A program made the translations under genes and the position numbers. DNA of 64,000 bases from Pseudomonadota bacterium (GTDB lineage: Bacteria > Pseudomonadota > Gammaproteobacteria > UBA9214). Of this stretch, positions 36,296 through 44,647 are shown piece by piece. Positions within the stretch are counted from its first letter, which is position 1. Each line of letters starts with the position of its first letter. The stretch lies in NCBI GenBank assembly GCA_041395565.1, contig JAWLAI010000006.1:62001-126000 (forward strand), written 5' to 3'. Under the pieces are notes generated by a model. The model was not told the DNA's origin. It made no database searches and saw only the letters and a program-made list of their open reading frames with translations.

Positions 36296-36631
36296 GGGAC
36301 GATGGCGCGCCGGCGCGCTGCAGGTTCGCGTCGGCCGCGGGTCGCCCCGACCATGCGCGGGTACCCCTGCCCGCGCGCAGCCGCCGCCGCTGGCGGCACG
36401 GACGCGATCGCAGCGTGCCGCGCTGCGGACGTCGCTCGCTGTTGCGTACGCCGGCATGCGCAGCGCCGTCGCGCACGCTGTCTGACTGTCATCCCGGGTG
36501 TCATCCGCAGTCGAACAGCCGCACTGTTCCCGTGCGCTCGCGCGACCATGCGGCACCAAACCAGCACAACAAGCGGTGGTGAGCTGGCGTCGTGCAATGC
36601 CATCTGCCTGTAATACTGGAATTAAATTTCC

Positions 36632-36647
36632 TGGCATGTTTCGTGCT
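36632..36647 (+). promoter_or_regulatory. Sigma-54 promoter for porin gene
   Basis: TGGCATGTTTCGTGCT has GG (36633-36634) and GC (36645-36646) with 10-base spacing and the TGGCA of the -24 box. The predicted start is near 36658, directly before the first hexaloop hairpin of the leader. Confidence 0.65.
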
Positions 36648-36666
36648 AGCCAGGCAAGCGACAGGC

Positions 36667-36734
36667 TGCATCCGGCCAATGCCGGTCGGGTGCAATGAGG
36701 CGGCGTAACTGCCGGCTATCGAACAATGGCGTTC
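36667..36734 (+). ncRNA. ANTAR-type two-hexaloop leader RNA, porin gene
   Basis: Hairpin P1: TGCATCCGGCC (36667-36677) pairs with GGTCGGGTGCA (36684-36694) with two wobbles around hexaloop AATGCC (36678-36683). Hairpin P2: GAAC (36721-36724) / GTTC (36731-36734) around hexaloop AATGGC. Both loops have A at position 1 and G at position 4, the invariant bases of RNA bound by ANTAR proteins (NasR/NasT, EutV, AmiR). P2 overlaps the 5' arm of the terminator at 36725-36776, so the two folds exclude each other. Confidence 0.7.
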
Positions 36735-36776
36735 TGCGCAGCGGTTCCAACCGCTGCGAAGTGCGCCATTTTTTTT
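36725..36776 (+). terminator. Intrinsic attenuator terminator before porin
   Basis: AATGGCG (36725-36731) pairs with CGCCATT (36764-36770), and GCAGCGGTT with AACCGCTGC inside, followed by a run of eight T. A classical intrinsic terminator in the leader, about 140 bases ahead of the porin ATG. It should block transcription unless P2 is stabilised. Confidence 0.85.
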
Positions 36777-36918
36777 GGCCATGACGCGGACGGAGACACC
36801 AGGCAGCAGGACCGGGACGGATACCGTGCAAGGGACACCTGCAGAGCCGCCACCCGGTCGACCGCCACCCGCCTGTCACGCGACACCGTACCAACACCAC
36901 ACTCAGAGAGAGATGATC

Positions 36919-38115
36919 ATGCACACCCCGCTATGCACACGCCACACGCCGGTACTGACCGGCATCATTTGTACGGCACTGACCTGCCCGGCCGGCGCCG
37001 CCACGTTCACCGAGGCCCTGGTCTCCGGCAAGCCGGAACTCGACCTGCGCCTGCGCTACGAGAACGTCGACCAGGACAATCCCCTTGAGAATGCGGACGC
37101 GTTCACCCTGCGGACACGGCTGGGATACCGGACCGGGACCTTCCGCGACTTCGCTGCCTTCGTGGAAATGGAAAACACCACCGCCATCCTGGGCGACGAC
37201 TACAACAGCACGCGTAACGGCAAGGTGCAGTACTCCACCGTCGCCGACCCCGAAGTCACGGAGGTGAACCAGTCCTATCTCGACTATTCGGGTTTGCGCG
37301 ACACGCTGATACGTGCCGGGCGGCAGCGCATCGTGCTGGACAATGCGCGTTTCGTGGGCAACGTCGGCTGGCGCCAGAACGAGCAGACCTACACCGGCGC
37401 CCTGCTCAGCAACCAGTCGCTGCCGGACACCGTGCTCACCTATGCCTACCTCGACGAGATCAAGGACATCTCGGGCAACGCGACCGACGTCCACGCCCAC
37501 CTGCTCAACGCCAGCTATGCCGGCCTCGGCTTCGGCACGCTGACCGGCTACGGCTATCTGATCGAGTTCCGCGACAGCCCGCTGCTGTCCCAGCAGACGT
37601 GGGGCCTGCGCCTGGCGGGGGCCACGGAGCTCTCCGGCTTCAAACTGCTGTACACCGCCGAATTCGCGCGGCAGTCCGACTACAAGGACGGCAACGATGC
37701 CATCGACGCCGACTACCGCCTGCTGGAAATCGGCGCCGAAGTCTCCGGCATCACCGGCAAGGTCGGTTACGAACTGCTGGGCGCCGACAACGCCTTCTCC
37801 TTCGAAACGCCGCTGGCCACCAAGCATGCCTTCAACGGCTGGGCCGACGTCTTTCTCAACACCCCTGACGGACAGGGGCTGGAAGATATCTACGTGCTGG
37901 CCAGCGGCGGCATCGCGGGGGTGAAGCTGACCGCCGTGTACCATGATTTCCAGGCCGACACCGGCGGCGCCGACTTCGGCACGGAACTCGACCTGCTGGC
38001 GGCGAAGAAGTTCGGCAAGCACTACGCGGCCGGCATCAAATACGCGAGCTATGACGCGGACACGTTCGCGGTGGACACCGACAAATTCTGGCTGTGGGGC
38101 GAAGTCAGCTTCTGA
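36919..38115 (+). CDS. Outer-membrane porin, alginate-export-domain-like
   Basis: 398 residues from ATG 36919, preferred over ATG 36913 for spacing from GAGAGAG. The signal peptide region (TGIICTALTCPAGAATF) is followed by ELDLRLRYENVDQDN and TLRTRLGYRTGTFRDFAAFV, the start typical of Alginate_exp-like beta-barrels, and strands alternate to a C-terminal Phe (WLWGEVSF). It shares a leader type with nrtA, so it is probably the outer-membrane entry route for nitrate. Substrate is inferred from control and position. Confidence 0.8.
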   Translation: MHTPLCTRHTPVLTGIICTALTCPAGAATFTEALVSGKPELDLRLRYENVDQDNPLENADAFTLRTRLGYRTGTFRDFAAFVEMENTTAILGDDYNSTRNGKVQYSTVADPEVTEVNQSYLDYSGLRDTLIRAGRQRIVLDNARFVGNVGWRQNEQTYTGALLSNQSLPDTVLTYAYLDEIKDISGNATDVHAHLLNASYAGLGFGTLTGYGYLIEFRDSPLLSQQTWGLRLAGATELSGFKLLYTAEFARQSDYKDGNDAIDADYRLLEIGAEVSGITGKVGYELLGADNAFSFETPLATKHAFNGWADVFLNTPDGQGLEDIYVLASGGIAGVKLTAVYHDFQADTGGADFGTELDLLAAKKFGKHYAAGIKYASYDADTFAVDTDKFWLWGEVSF

Positions 38116-38185
38116 ACGCGCCCTGCCTGGTACCGGCGCGGCCGTGGTGCGGGCGGCAAGCGGTCAGCGTGTGCCGCCCGCGCAC

Positions 38186-38245
38186 TGCACCGACAGGATG
38201 CACGGAATGCACGGGCGGCGCCTGTTCATGCACTGTCCATGTGCA
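38186..38245 (+). promoter_or_regulatory. Two NtrC-like sites upstream of nrtA promoter
   Basis: TGCAC-N7-GTGCA at 38229-38245 is a full dyad, and TGCAC-N7-ATGCA at 38186-38202 differs by one base. They sit about 65-125 bases upstream of the sigma-54 promoter at 38309, the standard enhancer distance for NtrC. Confidence 0.55.
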
Positions 38246-38308
38246 AATACACGGCGCATACGCTCCCGGCTATGGTGATTGTCGCTGTAAATCAGCGCAT
38301 TGCCGTTA

Positions 38309-38324
38309 TGGCACGGAAACTGCA
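38309..38324 (+). promoter_or_regulatory. Sigma-54 promoter for nrtABD
   Basis: TGGCACGGAAACTGCA matches TGGCACGN4TTGCA at 11 of 12 fixed bases, with GG and GC 10 bases apart. Predicted start near 38335, exactly at the base of hairpin P1. The strongest promoter match in the window. Confidence 0.8.
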
Positions 38325-38336
38325 AATTAACGAGTC

Positions 38337-38414
38337 GATACCGGCCGCAATGTCGCTGCCACGGGTATCACAGACTGAACAGTTTCAAATTGGAGGCAGC
38401 CAATGGCGGCTGCC
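38337..38414 (+). ncRNA. ANTAR-type two-hexaloop leader RNA, nrtA
   Basis: P1: GATACC (38337-38342) pairs with GGTATC (38364-38369), and GGCCGC (38343-38348) with GCTGCC (38355-38360), one mismatch, around hexaloop AATGTC (38349-38354). P2: GGCAGCC (38395-38401) / GGCTGCC (38408-38414), perfect, around hexaloop AATGGC (38402-38407). A1 and G4 are present in both loops. The arrangement of start site, P1, P2, terminator and gene is the layout of ANTAR-controlled nitrate leaders (NasR or NasS-NasT systems). Confidence 0.8.
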
Positions 38415-38424
38415 GCGGACAACG

Positions 38425-38479
38425 GAGTCCACAGGATCGCACCCCGGGCGGCGGGGCGGGTCATGTGGGCTTTTTTTTT
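38425..38479 (+). terminator. Intrinsic attenuator terminator before nrtA
   Basis: AGTCCACA (38426-38433) pairs with TGTGGGCT (38464-38471), with one G-U pair, enclosing a CCCCG/CGGGG inner helix, followed by nine T (38471-38479). It lies 25 bases before the nrtA ATG, so it must be overcome for expression. Confidence 0.8.
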
Positions 38480-38504
38480 GATCAGAGCACGACAAGGAGC
38501 GAGC

Positions 38505-39917
38505 ATGAAACACAGCAATCCCTTCCGGCGGCTGGCCGGTGCAGTCCGGTCATTGCAGCGTATCGGGACATATTGCATGGCGGGCGCCATGCTCGCCGCG
38601 GCGACGGCCACCCCGCTGTCCGCCGCTGCCGGCAAGCTGGAGAAGGAGGACCTGAAATTCGGCTTCATCAAGCTGACCGACATGGCACCGCTGGCCATCG
38701 CCTACGAGAAGGGATTCTTCGAGGACGAGGGGCTGTACGTCACGCTGGAACCGCAGGCCAACTGGAAGGTGCTGCTGGACCGGGTCATCGACGGCGAGCT
38801 CGACGGCGCGCACATGCTGGCCGGCCAGCCGCTCGGCGCCACCATCGGCTTCGGCACCAAGGCACACATCATCACCGCGTTCAGCATGGACCTGAACGGC
38901 AACGGCATCACCGTCTCCAATGACATCTGGGAACAGATGAAGGCGCATGTCCCGCACGAGAACGGCAAGCCGGTACACCCGATCAAGGCCGACTACCTGA
39001 AACCGGTGGTGGAGAAGTACATCAAGGAGGGCAAGCCCTTCAACATGGGCATGGTCTTCCCGGTTTCCACGCACAACTACGAGCTGCGCTACTGGCTCGC
39101 GGCGGGCGGCATCCACCCCGGCTTCTACGCACCCGAGAAGGGCGACATCACCGGCCAGATCCAGGCCCAGGCACTGCTGTCGGTCACGCCGCCGCCGCAG
39201 ATGCCGGCGACGCTGGAAGCCGGCACCATCTACGGCTACTGCGTGGGCGAGCCGTGGAACCAGCAGGCCGTGTTCAAGGGCATCGGCGTGCCGGTGATCA
39301 CGGACTACGAAATCTGGAAGGACAATCCCGAGAAGGTGTTCGGCGTCTCCAGCGAATGGGCGCAGCAGAACCCGAACACCCACAAGGCGGTGCTCAAGGC
39401 GCTGATCCGCGCCGCCATGTGGCTCGACTCGGGCGGCCTGGCCAACCGCAAGGAAGCGGCGAAGATCATGTCCCGTCCGGAGTATGTCGGTGCGGACTAC
39501 GAGGTGATCGCCAACAGCATGACCGGCACCTTCGAGTACGAGAAGGGCGACAAGCGCTCGGTACCGGATTTCAACGTGTTCTTCCGCTACAACGCGACCT
39601 ATCCCTATTACTCCGATGCGGTGTGGTACCTGACCCAGATGCGGCGCTGGGGCCAGATCGCCGAGTACAAGCCGGATGCCTGGTACATGGAAACCGCGAA
39701 GCAGGTCTACCGCCCCGACCTGTACGCCGAGGCGGCCAAGGAGCTGATCGCCGAGGGCAAGGCGAAAGCCGAGGATTTCCCCGATTTCGCCACGGAAACC
39801 GGCTTCCGCCCGCCGCAGACCGAGTTCATCGACGGCATCACCTACGACGGCACCAAGCCGAACGCGTATCTCGCGCAATTCCCGATCGGCCTGAAGGGCA
39901 AGGACAAGGTGAACTGA
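38505..39917 (+). CDS. nrtA: Nitrate ABC transporter substrate-binding protein
   Basis: 470 residues. An N-terminal signal region (SNPFRRLAGAVRSL, then a hydrophobic stretch to about residue 45) may be Tat or Sec. LKFGFIKLTDMAPLAIAYEK near 52 and YGYCVGEPWNQQAVFKGIG near 245 are characteristic of the NrtA/CmpA family, and the length fits. Binds nitrate (possibly nitrite) in the periplasm. ATG 38505 follows AAGGAGCG. Earlier in-frame ATGs lie within the regulatory leader and are rejected. Confidence 0.9.
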   Translation: MKHSNPFRRLAGAVRSLQRIGTYCMAGAMLAAATATPLSAAAGKLEKEDLKFGFIKLTDMAPLAIAYEKGFFEDEGLYVTLEPQANWKVLLDRVIDGELDGAHMLAGQPLGATIGFGTKAHIITAFSMDLNGNGITVSNDIWEQMKAHVPHENGKPVHPIKADYLKPVVEKYIKEGKPFNMGMVFPVSTHNYELRYWLAAGGIHPGFYAPEKGDITGQIQAQALLSVTPPPQMPATLEAGTIYGYCVGEPWNQQAVFKGIGVPVITDYEIWKDNPEKVFGVSSEWAQQNPNTHKAVLKALIRAAMWLDSGGLANRKEAAKIMSRPEYVGADYEVIANSMTGTFEYEKGDKRSVPDFNVFFRYNATYPYYSDAVWYLTQMRRWGQIAEYKPDAWYMETAKQVYRPDLYAEAAKELIAEGKAKAEDFPDFATETGFRPPQTEFIDGITYDGTKPNAYLAQFPIGLKGKDKVN

Positions 39918-39961
39918 AACGGACGGTGCGTGACCGGCCGTACACAGACGAGGTAATAACC

Positions 39962-40927
39962 ATGACGACGATTACACTGAAGACCTTCCGCAGGGAGGAC
40001 TACCAGGAGGCCGTGCGGATGTTCGTGCTGCCACTCATCGCTTTCGCGCTGTTCCTGGCACTCTGGGGTGCCGCCGCGGCACGCATCGAGACCTCGCTGG
40101 GCCAGGTGCCGGGCCCGGTCGAGGTCTGGCGGCAGGCGCTAAACCTGGTCGACGAACATCGCGCGGAGCGGGCCAAGGAAGCCGCCTTCTATGAACGGCA
40201 GGAACAGCGCAACCGCGAGAAGCTCGCCGCCGATCCCCAGGCCGAGGTGCGCATCCGCCCGTACACCGGCAAGCCGACCTTCCTGGACCAGATCTTCACC
40301 AGCCTGAAGACGGTGTTTACCGGCTTTCTGCTCGGTTCCATCATTGCCGTGCCGATCGGCGTGATCTCCGGGCTCAGCACCAACGTGTACCGGGCGATCA
40401 ACCCGATCGTACAGATCTTCAAGCCGGTCTCGCCGCTGGCCTGGCTGCCGATCGTTACCATGCTGGTCAGCGCGCTCTATGTCACCGACGACCCGATGTT
40501 CTCCAAGTCCTACCTGACCTCCGCGATCACGGTCACGCTGTGCTGCCTGTGGCCGACGCTGATCAACACGGCCGTCGGCGTATCGTCCATGGACCGCGAC
40601 CTGGTCAATGTCGGCAAGGTGCTGCGCCTGGGCTGGTTCACCACGGTCTGGAAGATCGCCCTGCCCTCCGCGCTGCCGATGATCTTCACCGGCCTGCGCC
40701 TCAGTCTCGGCATCGGCTGGATGGTGCTGATCGCCGCGGAGATGCTGGCGCAGAACCCCGGGCTCGGCAAGTTCGTCTGGGACGAATTCCAGAACGGCAG
40801 CTCGAACTCGCTCGGCCGGATCATGGTCGCGGTATTCACCATCGGCATCATCGGCTTCCTGCTCGACCGCGGCATGCTGATGATCCAGCGCCGGGTATCC
40901 TGGGACAAGGATGCCGTGCTGCGCTAG
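39962..40927 (+). CDS. nrtB: Nitrate ABC transporter permease
   Basis: 321 residues, about six helices. The BPD_transp_1 coupling motif lies in WKIALPSALPMIFTGLRLSL near residue 235. A soluble insert near 60-110 (AKEAAFYERQEQRNREKLA) lies between the first and second helices, as in other NrtB proteins from proteobacteria. It starts 44 bases after the nrtA stop. Confidence 0.9.
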   Translation: MTTITLKTFRREDYQEAVRMFVLPLIAFALFLALWGAAAARIETSLGQVPGPVEVWRQALNLVDEHRAERAKEAAFYERQEQRNREKLAADPQAEVRIRPYTGKPTFLDQIFTSLKTVFTGFLLGSIIAVPIGVISGLSTNVYRAINPIVQIFKPVSPLAWLPIVTMLVSALYVTDDPMFSKSYLTSAITVTLCCLWPTLINTAVGVSSMDRDLVNVGKVLRLGWFTTVWKIALPSALPMIFTGLRLSLGIGWMVLIAAEMLAQNPGLGKFVWDEFQNGSSNSLGRIMVAVFTIGIIGFLLDRGMLMIQRRVSWDKDAVLR

Positions 40928-40963
40928 TAACCGCGATAACCAAGGATCAACCAGGAGAGCAAC

Positions 40964-41845
40964 ATGTCAGGCGAACATCTCAACATCGATCACGTGTCCA
41001 TGGTGTTCGATACACCGGGCGGCAGCTTCACCGCGCTGGACAACGTCAACCTGGTCATCGGCAAGGGCGAGTACGTGTCGCTGATCGGCCACTCCGGCTG
41101 CGGCAAGTCGACCGTGCTCAACGTGGTCGCCGGCCTGCTGCAGGCGACCACGGGCGGCGTCGTGCTGGACGGCACGGAAGTCGACGAGCCGGGCCCGGAC
41201 CGCGCGGTCGTGTTCCAGCACCACTCGCTGCTGCCCTGGCTCACCGCCTACCAGAACGTCGAATTGGCGGTGAAGACGGTGTTCCGCCGTCAGAAGAGCA
41301 AGGCCGAGATGAAGGACTGGATCGAACACAACCTGCGCCTCGTGCACATGGAGCACGCCATGGACAAGCTGCCCGGCGAGATCTCCGGCGGCATGAAACA
41401 GCGCGTGGGCATCGCGCGCGCGCTGGCGATGCAGCCCAAGGTGCTGCTGATGGACGAACCCTTCGGCGCCCTCGACGCGCTCACCCGCGCCCACATGCAG
41501 GACTCGCTGATGGAGATCCACGCCGAGCTGGGCAATACCGTCATCATGATCACGCACGACGTCGACGAGGCGGTGCTGCTGTCGGATCGCATCGTCATGA
41601 TGACCAACGGCCCGGCCGCCACCATCGGCGAGGTGCTGGACATCCGGCTGGCGCGGCCGCGCGATCGCGTCGCGCTGGCCGACAGCGCGGAATACAACCA
41701 TTACCGCGCCGCCGTGCTCAAGTTCCTCTATGAACGCCAGCGCCGGCCGGGCGGCGGCGCGTCCGTGAAACAGGAAAAGGAACCCGCGGTAGCAGAGGAA
41801 CCGGAGAAAACGCTCCGGGTGGTGGCCGGCACGGCGACGGGCTGA
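40964..41845 (+). CDS. nrtD: Nitrate ABC transporter ATPase
   Basis: 293 residues. Walker A GHSGCGKST near residue 43, signature SGGMKQRVGIARAL near 145, Walker B LLMDEPFGALD near 165. It has no NrtA-like C-terminal domain, so it is NrtD- rather than NrtC-type, and one ATPase must serve as a homodimer. Last gene of the porin-nrt group before mobA. Confidence 0.9.
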   Translation: MSGEHLNIDHVSMVFDTPGGSFTALDNVNLVIGKGEYVSLIGHSGCGKSTVLNVVAGLLQATTGGVVLDGTEVDEPGPDRAVVFQHHSLLPWLTAYQNVELAVKTVFRRQKSKAEMKDWIEHNLRLVHMEHAMDKLPGEISGGMKQRVGIARALAMQPKVLLMDEPFGALDALTRAHMQDSLMEIHAELGNTVIMITHDVDEAVLLSDRIVMMTNGPAATIGEVLDIRLARPRDRVALADSAEYNHYRAAVLKFLYERQRRPGGGASVKQEKEPAVAEEPEKTLRVVAGTATG

Positions 41846-41884
41846 CGGTCGCGTACCGTAACCGCCTCCTGCCCTGCTGACGGC

Positions 41885-42508
41885 ATGCAGCGCCACGTCG
41901 CCGCTCCCCCACCCGTCACCGGTGTCATTCTGGCCGGCGGCCGCGGCCGGCGCCTGGGCGGCCGGGACAAGGGCCTGATCGAGTTCGCCGGGCAGACGCT
42001 GGTGGAACGCATCGCCGCGGCACTGGCGCCACAGGTAAATGAGCTGCTCATCAGCGCCAACCGCAATCTCGAACAGTACCGGCGCACCGGCTATCCCGTC
42101 GTTACCGACCGCTGGCCGGATTTCCGCGGCCCGCTCGCCGGCATGCTCGCCGGACTGGAACAGGCGTCCCATGAACACGTTGTGTTCGTACCCTGCGATA
42201 CCCCCACCCTGCCGCCCGGCCTAGTCTCGCGCCTGGGCACCGCCATGGCGCGGGGCGACCGGCAGGCCGCCATGGTTCATGACGGCATGCGCGCACACCC
42301 GGTTTACTCGATGCTGTCCCGCGACTGCGCTGCCACCCTGCGCGCCCGCCTGATCGCGGGGCACTATCGCGTCGAGGACGCCATGACCCAACTGGATGCG
42401 GTAACCGTGGATTTCTCGGACCGGCCGGAGGCCTTCTTCAATATCAACGAACCGGACGACCTGCGGGAATTGGCGCGCACCGGTGAGACACCGTCCTGCA
42501 TGCCCTGA
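41885..42508 (+). CDS. mobA: Molybdenum cofactor guanylyltransferase MobA
   Basis: 207 residues. VTGVILAGGRGRRLGGRDKG at residues 11-30 is the NTP-binding motif, and FVPCDTPTLPPGLV near 100 carries the metal-binding Asp. It adds GMP to molybdopterin to give the bis-MGD form needed by NapA/NasA-type enzymes. It follows nrtD by 39 bases, so probably belongs to the same transcript. Confidence 0.93.
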   Translation: MQRHVAAPPPVTGVILAGGRGRRLGGRDKGLIEFAGQTLVERIAAALAPQVNELLISANRNLEQYRRTGYPVVTDRWPDFRGPLAGMLAGLEQASHEHVVFVPCDTPTLPPGLVSRLGTAMARGDRQAAMVHDGMRAHPVYSMLSRDCAATLRARLIAGHYRVEDAMTQLDAVTVDFSDRPEAFFNINEPDDLRELARTGETPSCMP

Positions 42509-42855
42509 GGGTCGCAACAAAGAGCAGTCGGCCAAATGATCGAATCGGCATCGGACCCCATTTCAAATCCCCACAAGAAAATCTCAGGCTGTATCCGCTC
42601 AGAAGGACTAGACGAAGCCCATTCACCCCACTCCTCGCCTGGCTGCATCCCTGGCAGCACTGTGGCTACCACAACAGATACACGCAAGCTGTGTGCTATG
42701 AGCCAGGTTTCCTGGAGTCGAGGTCATTTCGCCTCAGCCAAATGAATTCCAGATAATTTGAATTAATCCATTAAAACAAAAACTTATACATCGAAGAGAC
42801 AGCTTCACCGGTGTCTCGATCTATCCCGTCATGGATAGCCATACTCCCCCGATTA
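42509..42855. other. Intergenic region between mobA and suf promoter
   Basis: No supported gene. It becomes AT-rich from about 42740 on, leading into the suf promoter. Nothing else recognised. Confidence 0.45.
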
Positions 42856-42915
42856 ATACTTGACTGTTTTACTCAGGTTTTTAGAATAATTCCCGAGTAT
42901 TTTAGTCAGGCTTTT
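42856..42915 (+). promoter_or_regulatory. suf promoter with two inverted IscR-type-1-like sites
   Basis: Promoter TTGACT (42860-42865) - 16 bases - TAGAAT (42882-42887). Site 1, CTTGACTGTTTTACTCAGG (42859-42877), covers the -35 box. Site 2, on the other strand, reads CCTGACTAAAATACTCGGG (42910-42892) and covers the start. Both share TGACT-N4-TACTC-R-GG, close to the IscR type 1 box found before iscR in enterobacteria. Suggests repression by a [2Fe-2S] Rrf2-family regulator; no such gene is in the window. Confidence 0.7.
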
Positions 42916-42948
42916 ATCGCTTGCTATGTCAATACAAGGAGGATGGTC

Positions 42949-43134
42949 ATGCCGAATGCTGAACTGTTGACGCCGTATGACACCCGCGAAGCCATGTATC
43001 ACGAGGCACTGGAGGCATTTATCAGGACCAGCGCCGGGTACATGGATCTTGAGATACCGGAGATACCAGCGGTCTTGCTGACCGAGACAGCGCGTGCGCG
43101 TTGGCCGGCCGTTAATGTCAGGAAGTCGGCCTGA
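42949..43134 (+). CDS. Small 61-residue protein, first gene of suf operon
   Basis: Reads MPNAELLTPYDTREAMYHEA and ends ARARWPAVNVRKSA. The ATG at 42949 follows AAGGAGG with 6-base spacing. No Cys, so not a cluster carrier. No family recognised. It occupies the position where an Rrf2 regulator is often found, but it is too short for one. Separated from sufB by 36 bases. Confidence 0.65.
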   Translation: MPNAELLTPYDTREAMYHEALEAFIRTSAGYMDLEIPEIPAVLLTETARARWPAVNVRKSA

Positions 43135-43170
43135 GCCGGTTTTGGATTGAGCCGTGCAGGAGAACAGCAT

Positions 43171-44619
43171 ATGAACAGCACGAACCAGGCAGTTGAAGCA
43201 TTCGTTCGTGACGAGTACGAACACGGATTCATCACGCCAATTGAAGCCGACACCCTGCCACCCGGTCTCGACGAAGCGATCATCCGTGCCATCTCGGCGC
43301 GCAAGCACGAGCCGGATTGGATGCTGCAGCGTCGGATCGCGGCCTACCGGCATTGGCAGACCATGACCGAGCCGGACTGGGCCCACCTCAAGCATCCGCC
43401 CATCGATTTCCAGGGTATTTCCTACTACTCCGCACCGAAGGGCCGGAATGATGGCGCGAAAAGCCTGGACGAAATCGATCCCGAACTACTCGAAACGTAT
43501 CGCAAGCTAGGTATACCGCTGGACGAGCAAAAGGCGCTCGCCGGCGTCGCTGTCGATGCGGTATTCGACAGCGTCTCGGTAGCCACCACCTTCCGAGCGA
43601 GTCTTCAGGAAGCGGGTGTGATTTTCTGCTCCATGTCGGAGGCGGTACGCGAGCACCCAGACCTGGTGCAAAAATACCTGGGTTCCGTCGTGCCGCATAC
43701 CGACAACTTCTTTGCCTCGCTCAACAGCGCGGTGTTCAGCGATGGGACATTCGTGTACGTACCCGCCGGTGTGCGCTGTCCGATGGAACTGTCTACCTAT
43801 TTCCGCATCAACGAGGCGCGAACCGGCCAGTTCGAGCGCACCCTGATCGTGGCCGAGCCCGGCAGCTACGTCAGCTACCTGGAGGGTTGTACCGCACCGA
43901 TGCGCGATGAAAACCAGCTGCATGCCGCAGTGGTCGAGCTGGTGGCAATGGAGGACGCGCAGATCAAGTATTCCACGGTGCAGAACTGGTATCCGGGCGA
44001 TGCCGAGGGCCGCGGCGGGATTTACAATTTCGTCACGAAGCGTGGCGATTGCCGCGGGGACCGTGCACACATCTCCTGGACCCAGGTAGAAACCGGTTCC
44101 GCCATCACCTGGAAGTACCCCAGCTGCATCCTGCGCGGCGACGGCTCGGTCGGTGAGTTCTACTCGGTCGCTGTTACCCGCGGCCGGCAGCAGGCCGACA
44201 CCGGCACAAAGATGATCCACATCGGACGTAACACACGCAGCACCATCGTCTCCAAGGGCATCTCGGCCGGCGAGGGTCAGAATGCCTATCGCGGCCTGGT
44301 ACGCATGACACCGAAGGCGGAGAACGCACGCAATCATACCCAGTGCGATTCACTGCTGATTGGAGGACGCTGCGGCGCGCATACCTTCCCGTATATCGAG
44401 GTGCGCAACCCGACGGCCAGTGCGGAGCATGAGGCCTCCACCTCGAAGATCGGGGAGGACCAGCTGTTCTACTGTCGACAGCGCGGTCTCGCCGAGGAGG
44501 ACGCCGTATCCATGATAGTGAACGGTTTTTGCAAGGAAGTCTTCAACGAGCTGCCGATGGAGTTTGCCGTGGAGGCGCAGAAGCTGCTCAATGTCACCCT
44601 CGAAAATGTCGTCGGCTGA
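43171..44619 (+). CDS. sufB: SufB, Fe-S scaffold component
   Basis: 482 residues from MNSTNQAVEAFVRDEYEHGF. LSTYFRINEARTGQFERTLI near residue 210, SYLEGCTAPMRDENQLHAAV near 238 and CDSLLIGGRCGAHTFPYIEV near 392 are SufB hallmarks, including the C near the scaffold site. Works with SufC and SufD to assemble [4Fe-4S] clusters. A CAGGAGA site precedes it. Confidence 0.96.
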   Translation: MNSTNQAVEAFVRDEYEHGFITPIEADTLPPGLDEAIIRAISARKHEPDWMLQRRIAAYRHWQTMTEPDWAHLKHPPIDFQGISYYSAPKGRNDGAKSLDEIDPELLETYRKLGIPLDEQKALAGVAVDAVFDSVSVATTFRASLQEAGVIFCSMSEAVREHPDLVQKYLGSVVPHTDNFFASLNSAVFSDGTFVYVPAGVRCPMELSTYFRINEARTGQFERTLIVAEPGSYVSYLEGCTAPMRDENQLHAAVVELVAMEDAQIKYSTVQNWYPGDAEGRGGIYNFVTKRGDCRGDRAHISWTQVETGSAITWKYPSCILRGDGSVGEFYSVAVTRGRQQADTGTKMIHIGRNTRSTIVSKGISAGEGQNAYRGLVRMTPKAENARNHTQCDSLLIGGRCGAHTFPYIEVRNPTASAEHEASTSKIGEDQLFYCRQRGLAEEDAVSMIVNGFCKEVFNELPMEFAVEAQKLLNVTLENVVG

Positions 44620-44647
44620 ACACATTACTGATCAACGGAGCAAGCAC

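Larger units (their letters stand above)
35947..36631. promoter_or_regulatory. Divergent nitrate-locus control region
   Basis: About 690 bases between the leftward reductase transcript and the rightward porin transcript. It contains a sigma-54 promoter on each flank (36018-36033 minus, 36632-36647 plus) and one NtrC-like palindrome between them at 36281-36295. Very GC-rich frames crossing it look non-coding. Confidence 0.55.

Noticed and set aside
35947..36900. Several overlapping 60-170 codon frames in the nitrate control region
   Set aside because: All are Arg/Ala-rich, exist on both strands, and overlap promoter and leader elements.
38403..38504. N-terminal extension of NrtA from an ATG at 38403
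   Set aside because: That ATG lies in the P2 hexaloop and the extension crosses the terminator; the ATG at 38505 has a ribosome site and signal peptide.
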